Assembly (NCBI GenBank): GCA_013365325.1
Contig: JABVXV010000052.1
Location: 234,985-298,984 of the forward strand
Source of the DNA: Dipetalonema caudispina
Taxonomy: Eukaryota > Nematoda > Chromadorea > Rhabditida > Onchocercidae
Direction: 5' to 3'
DNA length: 64,000 nucleotides
Position numbers and translations under genes: made by a program. Position 1 is the first letter of the stretch, and every line of letters starts with the position of its first letter. This document shows, piece after piece, positions 36,101-49,500 of this stretch. The notes below the pieces were generated by a model, which had not been told where the DNA came from, ran no database searches, and worked only from the letters and a program-made list of their open reading frames with translations.

Positions 36101-36714
36101 CAACATTGCTGATTGCAGATTGGATCGTAGATAAGCTTCATTACTCCACCAAATATTTTCACCAATATAGGAGTAACCGTGACCTTGTCGTTCGTAAGCT
36201 AAAATCAAATCCATTTCAATTGAATGCATTTGTCTACGCAAGATGGCATTAATTCCTGATACAGTTATTCAGTATTTAAGTGCATAAATTACTATTGGAT
36301 TTTTAATTCATTAAAAGACTGACCACTACGATGCCAAGCATCACATCGTCTAGCATGGCCATACGCAAGATCAGCAAGCCGTTGATCCCAAACCAGTTCT
36401 TGCATGTTTGATGCCGGTTCCTGAGCCCGTAACTGGTTGTGAATTGTGATTATTTGTCTCCTTTGTTCCTCATTGAAATGATATATTCCATAAATTATTT
36501 GAGCTGAAAATCTCGTTCACTTTACCTACATCCGACAAGTTTCCGTTGTTGTTTCTTATTTTAAAAGTGGACGGAATTACAAGCCGCAATTATAGGCTCT
36601 TTTCTCAAATGACCAATCAATTGTCGCAACTAAAAGTCTCTAATAATATTAAATTAACTTACATGCAGCAATGCCAACATAACAAATAAGTACAGCGAAG
36701 AAATGATATAGCAT
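33127..36714 (-). CDS. secreted CAP (SCP/TAPS, venom-allergen-like) protein with two ShK domains
   Basis: Eight exons keep phase: 36663-36714, 36324-36503, 36020-36255, 35006-35118, 34525-34616, 34081-34242, 33682-33819, 33127-33305, giving 383 residues. Residues 1-17 (MLYHFFAVLICYVGIAA) are a signal peptide. The CAP domain shows HNQLR, HARRC, GENIWW, CGHYTQ and IIICNYG in the expected order. A cysteine-rich hinge follows (SNCRCGGRCTSEGLC), then a Gln/Lys-rich linker. ShK1 has six cysteines at 280, 287, 296, 308, 312 and 315, with a Lys299-Tyr300 pair at the position of the channel-blocking dyad of ShK peptides. ShK2 has cysteines at 328, 335, 344, 356, 360 and 363 but lacks the adjacent Lys-Tyr pair. 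CAP proteins of this kind are secreted by parasitic nematodes and often tied to host interaction, while free-living worms have them too. The exact role here is not shown by the sequence. Confidence 0.87.
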
Positions 36715-39700
36715 CGTTTGAGATTTGTCGTGTTCAGCTTAAATTTATTAAAAGTAAGTGGATCAGACCTTCTTGTGATCTTTTTGTTCAATCAAAAGTT
36801 AGTAAGCTCATTTGAAAATGAGCCATATTACAAATCATGTGAATTATCCATACATAGATTAATGATTAATTTTCTTTTTTTGTTTCATGATCAAAAATAA
36901 AAGAAATTATGCATGATAAATAAAATTTGAAAAATTCGTTCTGAGGTCTGATCTATCAAATTGATTTCAAAATGTAGTGATTGGATCATAAAAAGAAATT
37001 AAGATGGAAATAAATTAAAAATAAAAAATAGCAATGAAAAGAAACAGGGCATTTATAATGGAGTCAGAGAAATGATAGATAAAGAATTTCAGGATTTAAG
37101 AATAGTTTTGGAAAATCTCACATTACTTTCAACTTTGTTCACAATTACTTCGACGGCATGTCATACAAAATTCCTACCAATATCAGGACTGGTACTTTTT
37201 TAATTCACCTATCTTTGAGTATCGTTAAAATGAGCGCAATTTACATATCAATTATGCAAGCATTTGCTTCTACTCTTTCCTGTTTCTACCTTTTCCAAGT
37301 TTTGTAGATTCTATTTCAGTGATAAGATCGAGGAAAGCCTCACTTTGAGAGCTAATATGATGCTTTGTTTTACATTTTGAGAATTTATTTTTACGTCGCA
37401 TTGACAATTGAACGAACAAAGTAGGAAATGACAAATTTACCGTTATCTTAAAAGTACAAATTTATGCCATTTATCAAAACGATCTTTCCAAATGTAGCTA
37501 TTCTACAGGTGCGGCTTGAAGTGGTTCTTTTTTTTTCTTTTTTTTTTTTAACAGATCGACTCTTTTCAAGTAAAATAATTTATGAGCTCTAACTGACTGT
37601 AGTATCAGTTGCCTGTCTTTTGAACTTTTACACAACTTCCTGTTTAACAAATTCTCTAAATTTTGCATGCATATTTTAATACTTATTCACCACGCTTGGA
37701 AGATCAGAACACGGGTGATCAGTATCAGCTATCAAATAAAATACTGTTTGTACTGGTTTAGCATGCTGCAAAAATATTATTCTCGAAACGGAATCTTTGA
37801 ATTACCGGAAATGTAATCCTAGGTTAAGGTTAAGTGTAAGAAAATAGTTCTAGTTGTTGGACGTGAAATTGTTGCATAAGTTCGTTTTCATAAACAAAAA
37901 CGAAACGACGGATGCTCTCCTACGACTCCAAATTTCATTTTAAAACATATATTTTTGCATTTTTTTCTTTTCAGCCCAAAAAAAAGAAAATTTAATGATA
38001 AAAGTATAATAAATTTTCCTAGCATAAGAATATAATTTATTACAGAAATTTAATAATTATGACAAAGCAATTTTATATACTACCAAAAATTGTTCAATTG
38101 ATAATCAATCGAACGCTGAATTATAAATAAATTTATAATACAGCATATAGAATCGGATAAATTAATTTGAAAACTAATGTTGAAAAGAACGATGTGTGAG
38201 TGTAAACCGATTAAGCTTAGAAATGTAGAGAGGAAGTTCTGATCAATTGGAGCAGGTTTTGCAACGACCGTAAATTCCGATATAAGTTCCAGTTCTGTTA
38301 CATAAAGAGATACAGCTTTTAGTGACATGATTCATTAAAGTTAGCCAAACATTCTCTTAGCTAAATTTAGAGTTTCCTTCCAGTTCAACTTTTCAGTTTC
38401 AAACGTAAATTCAGTACTGTATAACCTAAAGTTCCAGTTCGATTTCGAAATTAAATTGCTGTAGAAGAGCTGTATCGCACTGAACATAATTATTATGCAT
38501 ATCCAAGGAATGACAGATAAAGTTTGATTAATCCGAAAATCGTAGAAATGGAACAGAAAAAAGGAAATACAATAAGATAAGGAAATATTATAATTTGAAT
38601 TTATTAATAGATAATTTAATTTAAATGATGGAAGAGAGCAAAAACTGATGACATAGCCTGGAAAATGATTCAGAATACTTCCGTACCTAACGTTTTTCCT
38701 ACAATTCCGATCATAGACAAGAAGAAAAAGAAGGAAGTCAGTGTAATAAAAAGGTTGATAAGGTTGAATGAGATGACAATTTTCAAATTTTGTGTATTCG
38801 AGCTTTTTATGTTGCCACAAAAATAAGAAAATCTTTAATAAATTCCTAAAGTTTTAGAAAAATTTTAATAACCTTCAAAAATAAGGCTATTAAAATTAAT
38901 TCTTCTGTTTGATTCAAATTAAATCATCTTATTGCATACGTTTTCTTACTACAAATTTTTACGATGCGAAGATGATTTTCAAAAAATCTCATAATTGAAG
39001 GGAAAAGTTGAATGCAATGAAGGGTGGTGTTTAAATGAACAGTTTATTTGATAAACTGAAAATTAAGAGGAATTTTTGCGGATAAACTAATCTAGCTAGT
39101 CAGTATATCAACATAAAGCTATAAGGCTTGTTTATATTTCTACCACCTGATAAGGTGAGATAAGAAATTAACAAAGGAAAATCAGTAAGTTAACTTTTTC
39201 CAAACATATTACAACAAAGTTAGAAACGAAGCAAAAGTAAGCAAACGAAATTTTAACATTCAGTTTCTCATTGAAAACGATGAGATAAGAAAAACTTCTC
39301 GAATGCATAAAAACTTTAAATGTTAATGTTCCGTTAGTGTATTAATATCGAAAATATGAAATTAGCCTGTTTGAAATGTTAATTGGCTTAAAAGATTTTC
39401 TTAAAAAATCTTCAATTTCGAAGTTTTCCAAAATGGTCAAGATTACAAACTGCAAAAGTAGCAGGAAACATTATTAGTTGCTATCTACAATTCCAATAAA
39501 ATCATTTTATTACAACGGCTCATTGAATAAAGTAATAAAAATGAGAATTAAATTCATCTAATTGTTCGTAATTCTCTTCTAAAATAATATGTTGTCTTAT
39601 TCGATCAAATTCCAATAAAATTTGTTTGTTACCATTACTAAAATATTAATTATTTTGTAGCAAACATAAAGAACGGTTTTCTTTCAGCTCTGATACAAAC

Positions 39701-42700
39701 TTGTAGAATGAAGTTTGGATACCTGGTCATTACTCTCTGCATAACTGTTAGACTAACAAATTTATTAGTGCTATTAATTCATTTCTTCCTTTAATAAATT
39801 TTTTCTTCCTATTTTAATCAATGGAATTAATTGTAGTTGCAAAAATTTTAATATTTTTTTAGTCCTTTCATGATTTATTTGCTTGGCAAACAAGCAAGTG
39901 ACGGATCAAATATGTAATGAAGTTTTATATGCGCTGCATATATCAACAAATAACGCTATTGAAATTATCGAGCATTATCACAAACTGGACAATTTTGATG
40001 CCTAGAGATATAAGCGATTTTCTAATATGAGTTTATTTCATATCTGCTTGACCTTTATGGAGTTTTTACCATTGGTCAGTGAAAAAAAAAATTTTCTCTC
40101 ACAGAATAACTTTTTTGATAATTTGAAGATTTCAAAGGAAGGCATAAATGTGATTTGCAACAGGTTATATGAACGAATAACTGTCAGAGCACAAAAGCGA
40201 GACTAACAAATTTCTCTTTCCGCAGACGTCACTTTTTTTCGCCGTACCAGTAGAGATGTCTATGTACTCAAAGAACATGCAGTAATGGAAGGTTTTTTTT
40301 GCCTTCAACGGGTCCAATAACCAACCAATCCGATTACCCACTAAAATTAAAGCAAAAAAAAAGGGAATCGGTCAGGACAAATCACTTCCGGTTTCTCAAT
40401 GCCTTATAGATAAGGTCATCAACCTTATTCCCATCTTCTACTCTTTCTACAAGACTGTCCTTTTTGGGTTCGATTACCATTGACGTAAATACTGTTTAAC
40501 ATGATTCAGGTGAAGGTAATGAATTAAAATAGCTTGTTGGGTAATAATACGATGATCGCGGAAACCAGTCATTATAGGCCAATTAGTGGAAATTAAAATC
40601 GTTGAAAATAATTCTTGACTCTTGAATTTAGTAGCAGTCTTGGATATTTGTTTGACCATAATTTCCGGGGTTCGTTTCGCTGCTTTCAAAAAAGCGCACC
40701 TATCCTTTTACTCAATACTACTAACATGTTAAGTACTGTTCCTCACAAATGAGCAGATGCTGTAAAGGTTTTTGCGAAATCTGTTTTATAACATTCTGCA
40801 ACTGGAAAATGATTCGATGTGATGGTCTTATAGTGAAGCGGAAAAGTTCATTATACCGCATGCAGTAACGTTAGCAATGGTAATATTATTCGGATGACCT
40901 TATTAATAGAAGGACAAGAAGAGTAGGAGAAGAATAGAGGTAAGAGATAGAAGATAACCACAGATCAAGTTTTTTGGAAAAGCTGGAACAAAAAAAAAAG
41001 AAAAAACTAAAATTGTTGAAATGTACATACTTGTTGCAAAATTTGATCTATAGTTAGTTCATTATGCAGTAGTTGCAAATTGCTTAATCAAATTTTCACA
41101 ACGCAGATGACCTTGAATAACAAGAATAGTGCATAGAGGAAGTTAATTAACAAAAATCTACAACTCGGGTAGACTTTTCGCATAAAAAAGTGTTAGGAAA
41201 GAATGTTAAAATAGTTTCATTTGAAATGAACTTTTGCTACAAGACTGTCAGCATCAAAGTAATGATCAAGTCATTTAAATATCATTTGTCGATTTCTCAC
41301 AGCAAGATTCATAATTCTGACAGCAATTGATCTTTTCAGAGGGTGTAGAGAAAACTGAAAAAAAGAGTGGGATCAAGATTCGTGTTATAATTTCACTTTA
41401 ACTAATATATCTTCTTTTAAAAAAAATGAATTTTGATTCCACTTGATAATTAAAGTTTCCCTCAAAAATGAAGATTTTTATTAATAACAAACCATTAAAA
41501 GAGAGTAATTAAGATGAACCTTCCGCGTAAGTTATGCACATCAAACACGTACGTTAACCATAAAATGCATGAATGTATCGCGTTGACATGGTATGGTCAA
41601 TTGTAAGTAAATATTAGCACTCATTAGCAAGATATCAGTCTAACATCAAAAGCCTTACCTCAAAAAATGAAAACTTTGTGAAATGACTGTTTAGCAGATT
41701 GTGGTGTGATTCATGTAATTCATAAACTGCATGAATTTTTCTTCAAAATGGAATAATTCGTTGCACCTTTCTAATTTGTTTTAATTTATATTTATATTTG
41801 TATTTTGTGGAAGTACTTATTGGGCCTCAATTTATTTCCAAAGTATACCTCTAACTTTTTGTCACACTAACTGCATTTAAAATTTTTGTCTCGTTGTTGA
41901 AGAATTAATGAGCTATCAGAAATGTGATTAAACTAGAAAATTTGTTTTAATCATTTTACCACATAAAATTAGTAAGCTAATGTTAACTTACTAATTGGTA
42001 AAATGATTTTTTCTTTAATGATGACAGTAAATTTTGAAATCGTTTAATAAAGTAAGAAAATTATAGTGATTAAAAAGTGTTTTGTAAATGTAATGTTTTG
42101 CAGTTCCTTTTGCTAGTTGTCATCTTTCAAGAGAATTCTATAAAATTCATTTTCTTTTCTGATAGTAAAGAAATGCTTCGGACGAACGTTATCTGAAGGA
42201 TTCTTGCGTTACTTGAATGAAATATTCAAGAATGAAGTGAATACTAGACCAACAGATAACATATTTTAATTTTATTATTGGAGGTATTAAATATGCAGAA
42301 GATGCTCAGTTCAAGGAGTAAGGTATTTGGATCTATTTGATCTAAACGCCGAACACACTGAATAATTGAAGTTGTCTTGTTACAAAAACATTATAAAAGC
42401 AGCTACTCTATTGCAGTATATTTAACTTAACTTGTTAGAAAATAATTAACTCGGTTGTGCATTCGATAATGATCCAATTTATTCAATTCATATCACTTTC
42501 GGCACGAGAAGCAATTCGATTTACCGCTATTCGGGATTCAAAATTTCGAACCATTCCCTATATCAAAATGTCATATCTGAACTTTTCTGAAAAGGTGAAA
42601 TATTTTAAGATCTCAAGTAAGGAAAAATAACTTCTTGAGCAAATAAGTGGATCATGAATACCCTAATAAACACGTATCCCTTAAAGTTGTTAATTGGAAA

Positions 42701-44945
42701 TTAATTCATAGCCAATCACTATTTTACAATAACAGAAAAGTACCATAAGCATATTTTTATGTAACATTTTTACCGATGTTAGTTTTTCGGGTGCAAACAT
42801 CTATTGCTTCTTTGGGACATAAAATAATTTGGACGAATTTGTTGAAACAGTCAGTAATAAATTTTACTGCTATCCAACGAAATGAATTAAAGTTTCACAA
42901 CCTTAGTAGATGTATTCTATTTATTATTGATATATTATTTAGCTTCTTAAGAAATACTGCAAAGCTGAGTTTAAATTTTAAAAAAATCGTTGATCTTCGA
43001 AAGTGATTAGGCGATGAAGCTATGATTAGCTGTCATCTGTTGTATTTGATAGAATAACAGTCTAGTCTACAATATCTACGACTGTTCACTTTCTTGAAAT
43101 GATATCTGCAAGAGGGATATGTTACCAGATAGGTATTCGACTTGTAGTTCAAAATTTATACAGCAAAATTTGAAATTAGCTTTATATATTTGGTGTATCC
43201 ACTTTCTTACGTATCACATGGAAATAGTTTTTCAAATGATCACCAGATCCTTTCTACCGTGTTCTATCTAGGTGATTTTGTAGCTAAAAATGATTTTGGA
43301 ATATATAGCACTTTGGTACCTGACAAACTGTATTGTATTTCAATCGCATTTCATTCAATTACTACATAAGAAAAAAAACTTAGAAGAAACGTAATATTGA
43401 AATTAAATTATATAATATTCATTAAAAGTCGTGTAGAATTCAGCGTCGTATTGTTTTTGTTCTCTTATTTTTAGCTGAATGATGTATTGTAAATAATTAT
43501 TAGCTTTACATATACAAATGAATTTACAAGTGATAATGATAATGTCATGAGACACTAAAAAGACGTACTATAGGTGTATCATTGTGGAAGATGAAATTTT
43601 CAGGATTATATATATAGTGCAATTCGCATAAATATATAAGTGAAATAAACACAAATCATTGATTATTGATGGCTACATTTGAGTAAAAAGGTCAAAATTG
43701 CATGGTTGATATCTCAGATCAAGATATCTGTAAGGTCACGTTCATATTTTTCACTTTTGTATCTTGGTAATATAACTAATAGACAAACGGTTTCTAAATT
43801 CTTCAACAGTCATCCAAGAAGACCACAGCATGACATAATTCACGGCGAGTATTGGAGGATGAATGACTAAATTTTCGCCTGCTTGCCATGTACAACATAA
43901 AAGAAAATAAACCTATCTTACTCATACTTCTTTACACCACAATTCTTCCTTTTGATGATGCAAAAACATTCATAATAAACTTAATTTGGGCTGACAAAAG
44001 TTGTTTATATTATCGAATGATGCTATGTTCAATATGTAAGCAATCAGTTTTATTCATACTTTTCTGATCCAACGCAATATAACTGATTACTAAAAGAATT
44101 AATAATAATAATAATAAAGTATTTATCATTTGTATTAAAAATGATTGCACGTACGTGAAACGGTTAGATTGCTTCAATCAAGAATGAAAAGGAAGATAAT
44201 ACAACTAAGGTTCAGAATTCTTAACAATAATCTCTGTGAATGGAAAAATAAATGATATCAATAAAAAATCGCAATCGAAATGAAATGAATTAAACGGGCA
44301 GCAAATTATAGATGCCGAGGACTGGAGGCTATTCGCTATCACTGAGTAATTTTACAAATTAACCATGCTTTCACTTTCTGTCCCATTTCAAATATCCTGA
44401 AAGAAAGTGTTGTAGTTTAAAAAAAGAAAATTTTCCACTCATTTGGGTCAGAATGTATAACGAATCTTTATTTCAATTACTGCATTGATAATTGGTTGTT
44501 TTGAAATGTCTGGATTAAAAGAGGAGTGATAAATGGAGAATTGGTATCCGTACAAAATTCTACCCATTTTGTGGATTTGATTCCGCGTTGCAGGAATAAA
44601 ATTGACCTGAATTCCGGGTATCACAGGTTTAATATGTCATGATTCGTTCCTAAGAAATAAATCCATCCGTAAGAGAGAGATACATTCGATGTCTTCGTCC
44701 ATCTGCTCCATCCGTTTCTGCTCCCAAAATAGCTTTTATTTCGCTATTTCTTCTTCCTTCATTTAAATTTGAATTAAAGCATTTTTGTGTTAATAAAATT
44801 AATACTTTCTCAAACAAATATAATCGTATGCATAGTGCGCATATGCTTGTCCGTGTACAAATCCGCTTGCGTATGCACATAAAGCAAACTAATTAAGTAC
44901 GAGTATTCAAATGTTTAGTTTCGAAAACAATAAAAAAAAAAATTT
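36715..44945. other. 8.2-kb gap between CAP-ShK and DB-module genes
   Basis: No convincing gene. Notable contents are two long same-frame minus-strand open stretches (38080-38820), an imperfect inverted repeat (41949-42009), a minus-strand open stretch at 40474-40689 without known motif and a short ATA run near 44100. Both flanking genes start at the edges of this gap, so it must hold their promoters. Confidence 0.45.
41949..42009. repeat. imperfect inverted repeat, about 61 bp
   Basis: AATCATTTTACCA on the left pairs with TGGTAAAATGATT on the right, and inside it AATTAGTAAG pairs with CTTACTAATT, with a short unpaired stretch between the two stems. It is a hairpin or degenerate palindromic element. 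Confidence 0.6.
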
Positions 44946-44955
44946 ACTGTTTCAG
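44943..44955 (+). promoter_or_regulatory. acceptor-like site before the DB gene start (possible SL site)
   Basis: TTTACTGTTTCAG lies 14 bases before the ATG at 44970 and has the strong nematode acceptor form. Confidence 0.5.
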
Positions 44956-44969
44956 AATCCCGGAACAGA

Positions 44970-46497
44970 ATGTTTTTAAATCTAATTTTGCTCTCATTAA
45001 TTACTCTCATTAACTTTGGCGTAATCTGCAGAGCAGAAGAGGAAAAGGTTTCGACAGGAAGTTTCTGTTTTCTTTTTTTCTTCAAACAACATCTCTCATT
45101 CTTACTTACTGATGGATCTTTATAGCACGACTATTTCCCAAACTCATAAATAAGCTAAGTTATTGAGTAATTTTAGCAATAATGTAGACATTTCACAACC
45201 ATACCGTTTAAAGGTAGCATTATGTTAGGGGAAGTGTGGCCAACCGGAAACAGACTATAGTCCTTGTGTCATGAAGAGTCGAGCTGACGTACTATTCCGT
45301 CAATGCTGTCAACTATACGTACCAGAAGGCTGTCATGACTTATGTCAGTATGAAATTGAGGAAGTTTCAGCTCGAAATTTGGTAAGAAGAAATTGTTTAT
45401 TGATTACTTGGTTAATAAGGCGATATGAAGGACTAATTCATAGATTATTCAATAAAAAAAATAAAAAAAAGTAAGCTTCAAAATTCATTAAAACGGTCAA
45501 CCTTATTCGAATTTGAAGACGTTGGTAATGAATTTTTAGATAGCAGTCCTTCTAAAATAATTTATTTCATAATTTTTAATTTTGTGTCATATTCACTAAT
45601 TTATTTATTTTTTATTTTTTCAAATCAATTTGTCCTTTTTGTGTAAGAATTAATAATATCTAACATATCTGTCGTAATAAATTTCTAGCTGATGAAAGCA
45701 ATCGCATCAAGAAAATGTGGCCTAAAACATATTAGTGCTATACTCTATTGTGCTTCACAAAATCAGGTAAAAATCAAATTGTTTATTGCTGAAATTTTGT
45801 TTGATCAAATGGCTCTCATTGTAAAAACTATGGGAGTGAAGATGGCAAAAAGCTAAAAAGATTCCAGCAATTAATAAATTTACTAAATTTATTTTGAATT
45901 TCAAATTATTTTTCGTTTGATTGGAATCTATTTGACCTTAAACCGTACAGCTTATCAACAACATATTTAAATTTTTAGTATTTGTTCCTCTCACATTTCT
46001 ATAAAATAGCATCTTATGAATAATAATAATAGATTACGTCGTACTAACTCTTAATGGACATTGCGGTCCACTCTCTAACGTATATCACACATAGTGCTTG
46101 ATCTTTCCGGATCACTAAGGAAGACTGTTTCCGTATCTAAAGTTGCAAATGATCTATCGACTACAGAAATCAATGTTATTATTAAAAAAAGAACAAAGAT
46201 AGGACACACATGAGTTTGTAGTCCCTTGCGTACAGTTTTCTTGAAAACATAATGATTTTTTTGAAAAACTTGTAAAATCTGGATCCAGTTATGATCGGTT
46301 CTTTATTTCAGGATAATCGCAAATGTTGCGATCATTTGAGTTTAGCGGACAATAAGTTAGGAGTTGGTGATCGTTGCTTACGATTTTGTGATCCAGCAGG
46401 ACAGGGAATTAATGCTATCAGTAAGAGTGATGCAACGTGTCTGTTCAACTTGAATGTAATATTATATTGTCATCAAAGTGGTATCCCACTAGATTGA
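44970..46497 (+). CDS. secreted DB-module protein
   Basis: Four phase-0 exons (44970-45047, 45229-45381, 45689-45766, 46312-46497) give 164 residues. Residues 1-22 are a signal peptide (MFLNLILLSLITLINFGVIC). The mature part has 14 cysteines in the DB pattern: two isolated, then QCCQLYVPEGCHDLCQYEIEE, then RKCGLKH and ILYC, then RKCCDHLSLADN, RCLRFCD, ATC and a final LYCHQ. DB modules occur in nematode secreted and surface proteins, and most have no known function. The cysteine count is even, as expected for full disulfide pairing. Every intron is phase 0, so exons could be skipped without a frameshift. Confidence 0.88.
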
Positions 46498-46519
46498 ATT
46501 GAATTTTACTTCCTTATTT

Positions 46520-46525
46520 AATAAA
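46520..46525 (+). terminator. polyadenylation signal of the DB gene
   Basis: AATAAA lies 23 bases after the stop codon of the DB-module gene. Confidence 0.55.
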
Positions 46526-49500
46526 ATGATTTAATATTAATTTTACCTAAGAAAAACTGACCTTTGTTAGCACAAATTTCGTGAGAATTTTGACCTTCAA
46601 AATGCATTTCGTGATGAACAATAGAGGATTTATCGATTCGATCAATATTTGCATGATGTATGCTATCTGTTTTTGAACTACATGAATTGTATTTTGTTGT
46701 ATTTTCAGTCAATTAGTGCATTTCCTTAGTTTTTTATGCATCCTTTCAACTTATTTTAATAACATACATACTAATGGACTGATAATTGCTGTTGGACGGT
46801 CCACTGATTCCGATTTCAAATCATTTGAACGGTCAAATGCATTAATTACAATTTATGGTATCATGACGTCAAAATTTCAAGTAAATAAAAGATAAAATTA
46901 ATTAAAATGAGAGAAATACATAGAATAAGCCCATCAGACATCAAAAATACAACATGTTTTTATTGGTTTGTTGATATGTCCACTCAATACCTTCGGGACT
47001 TTTCCCTGCATATAAATTTTATAACTTTCTCTAGCGGGGCATAGCGTGTAGGTGATTCCTTTGTGATATTTCACCAGTCAAGATGACATATCAATTATTT
47101 TAAAATATTTCACTGCCGATTCGTTCAAGCTACTGAATGGGACTTCGCTGAACATGAGCAAAGTAAATATAAAAATAAATTATGGAAAAAATAAAAAATA
47201 AACTATTAATGAAAAATAAACTATGCTGGTAAATCCTTCACTTTCAAAATGTATTGATATTTTCTACTGAAGACGGTGTTAAATTTAAATTTCGAAATAT
47301 GAAAGACAGCAGAATAGAGGTTTTATTCATAGGACTTTTGATGTTATTTACAATTTTGAAACAAACTGATATAGGTTTGAATTGAGCAAAACATCGGCCA
47401 CTTACCTCTTAGTTCAGGCTAGTTTTGAACCTTCGTCTTAAGAACGTAGTTATTTCCAGCATCACCAACTCTTCCTGCTACTTTTCTTGTTTATATGACA
47501 CCTACCGACACTAACTACAGATAGAAATTAATTGCCAATAGAAAAGCTACCTACTTTTTCTGTTATTATTCGATCATATACAGGTTGAACCAACAAGAAA
47601 ATTTGTCAGGTATGGATTCAGAATATCAACAGCCTGAACTAGAAAACCCCGTATGATTGGCAAGTAGTATCTTTTAATTCGTCCCCCTTATTTTTCTAAT
47701 TAACTGATTTCCTTTACTGTTCATGCTTCTCAGTGTCAGAGAATTCTTTACTAACTTTTTGATACTAAGTGAGGGCTGTGTCCGAATTACATATTTTGCT
47801 GAGTAGACGATGTTTTACCGAAAGAGCCAGGAACTACAAGCGTTATTATTGTCGTATCACAAATTGGATTTATAACAGCAACGACGATTATCTCATTTGA
47901 TGTTAAACAAAGAGAAGTAAAATGGTGAAAACAATCGTATTACTCCCGCGATATTACGATAAACAAACTGGCCACGATGATCAAATATATACTCGTCGTC
48001 TGGTTGCAAGCAAACACACATACAAATAGCGGTTGGAACCAAAAATCATATCTGCATAAGTACATTCTTTTCAATTGGAGTAAAAAAAAAAAAAAAAAAG
48101 AAAACTGAACCACCGACATCAGACGAGCAGGATAAAAATTACCAGAAATTATAATTCGCACAGGGAAATAGTTATAAGCAAACTGAACGTAAACTCATTA
48201 TAAGAAGTTACTCCACTTTTCATACTTCCGTAAAAGATATATCTCTAACAGAAAAATCTATAGTATGTATTCGGAAAAGTCCCGAGAAGGTATACAACCA
48301 TTACAAACATGTGTATCCCAGAACTCATAACCTGAAGATCAATTTGCGTTGACTCTAAAATTGCCATCGCAGGAGGACAGTAGAATCTAAAGTCAGTGCT
48401 TAATCCTCTTAAACAAACCTAAGCGTATCTCCTTGTCATCCACCAGGGAATACTGCTCTAGACTAAAATTATAAGTGCCAATTCCATGTCTAGAAAAAAA
48501 GATGTTTTAATTTCGATAAGGACTAGGCCAGGATTGTAACTAAGAGTAAAAATAGCAAATATTATAGAAATTCGAAATCCGAGTTTTCTATACAAAAAAC
48601 TTTGCTTCTTAGTTTATCTTTAAATTTTAGGGACTTTGATCAAAAACATATAATGTTGGTACATCCGCTAGAGTAAACAGTCCTTCCAACAAACACCGGC
48701 ATATCTGTTGAATTTCAAATGAACGAAATCTATGAGACACATTTTTAAAATACATAATTCTTATGCTACATGAATATTAAAAGCCTATATTGCTATGTGA
48801 GCAACAATGTTGTTTCGACACGTTCCGAAATTTTCATTAGTGAACAAATAAATCTGCTGCATTTTCTTACAAAGAAATTTTGGAATATCAGCTTTAACTC
48901 GAGTCATACTCATGGACAAACCACATCCAGAGAATATTGGGAAGATTTCACGAAAGAAACAAAAGCTATTTTTATCCTGCAAATGGCTGATAATAAGAAA
49001 TCGGTAAACGCTTGACTCAAGTGGAAAACTACACCGAAACTTACTATCAGGCTCAATATAATGAAAGAAGGTGTGGATAACTGAAATTACTCATATAGGA
49101 GTGATCTATCAACAAAGTCGATCAATATTGAGCAAAGCTGTACCAGAGGAGAACTTAACTGGATGCGGCGGTGCAAGAACTACCCTAATCTCACAAAAAG
49201 GTCGACAGCTCTCAGCAACATGACCTGGAAAAAGAAACAAATATGCATATATTTGGCGTAACAAATAATGGAGAGAACACATGTAGGAATAGAACCAAAT
49301 ATTCAAGAAACGCTTTTGCCAAAAATGCATTAAATGATAAAAATAAGATAAAATGCTACGAAAGAGGAGCAGATTAAGCAATAAAAAATAAATACAATAT
49401 AAACGCAGAAGGTTTCAGAAGGCACACAAAAAGAAATATTCACGGAATCAAGAACAGCGATGACAGAGAGTCAACTTTTAAAAAAGCAAAGAACTCTTTC

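Noticed and set aside
40474..40689. Minus-strand 71-codon open frame
   Set aside because: The composition looks coding but there is no recognisable motif, no signal and no partner exon.
44650..44880. Minus-strand open frame with Arg/Cys-rich start
   Set aside because: No splice context or domain, and it sits just upstream of the DB gene start.
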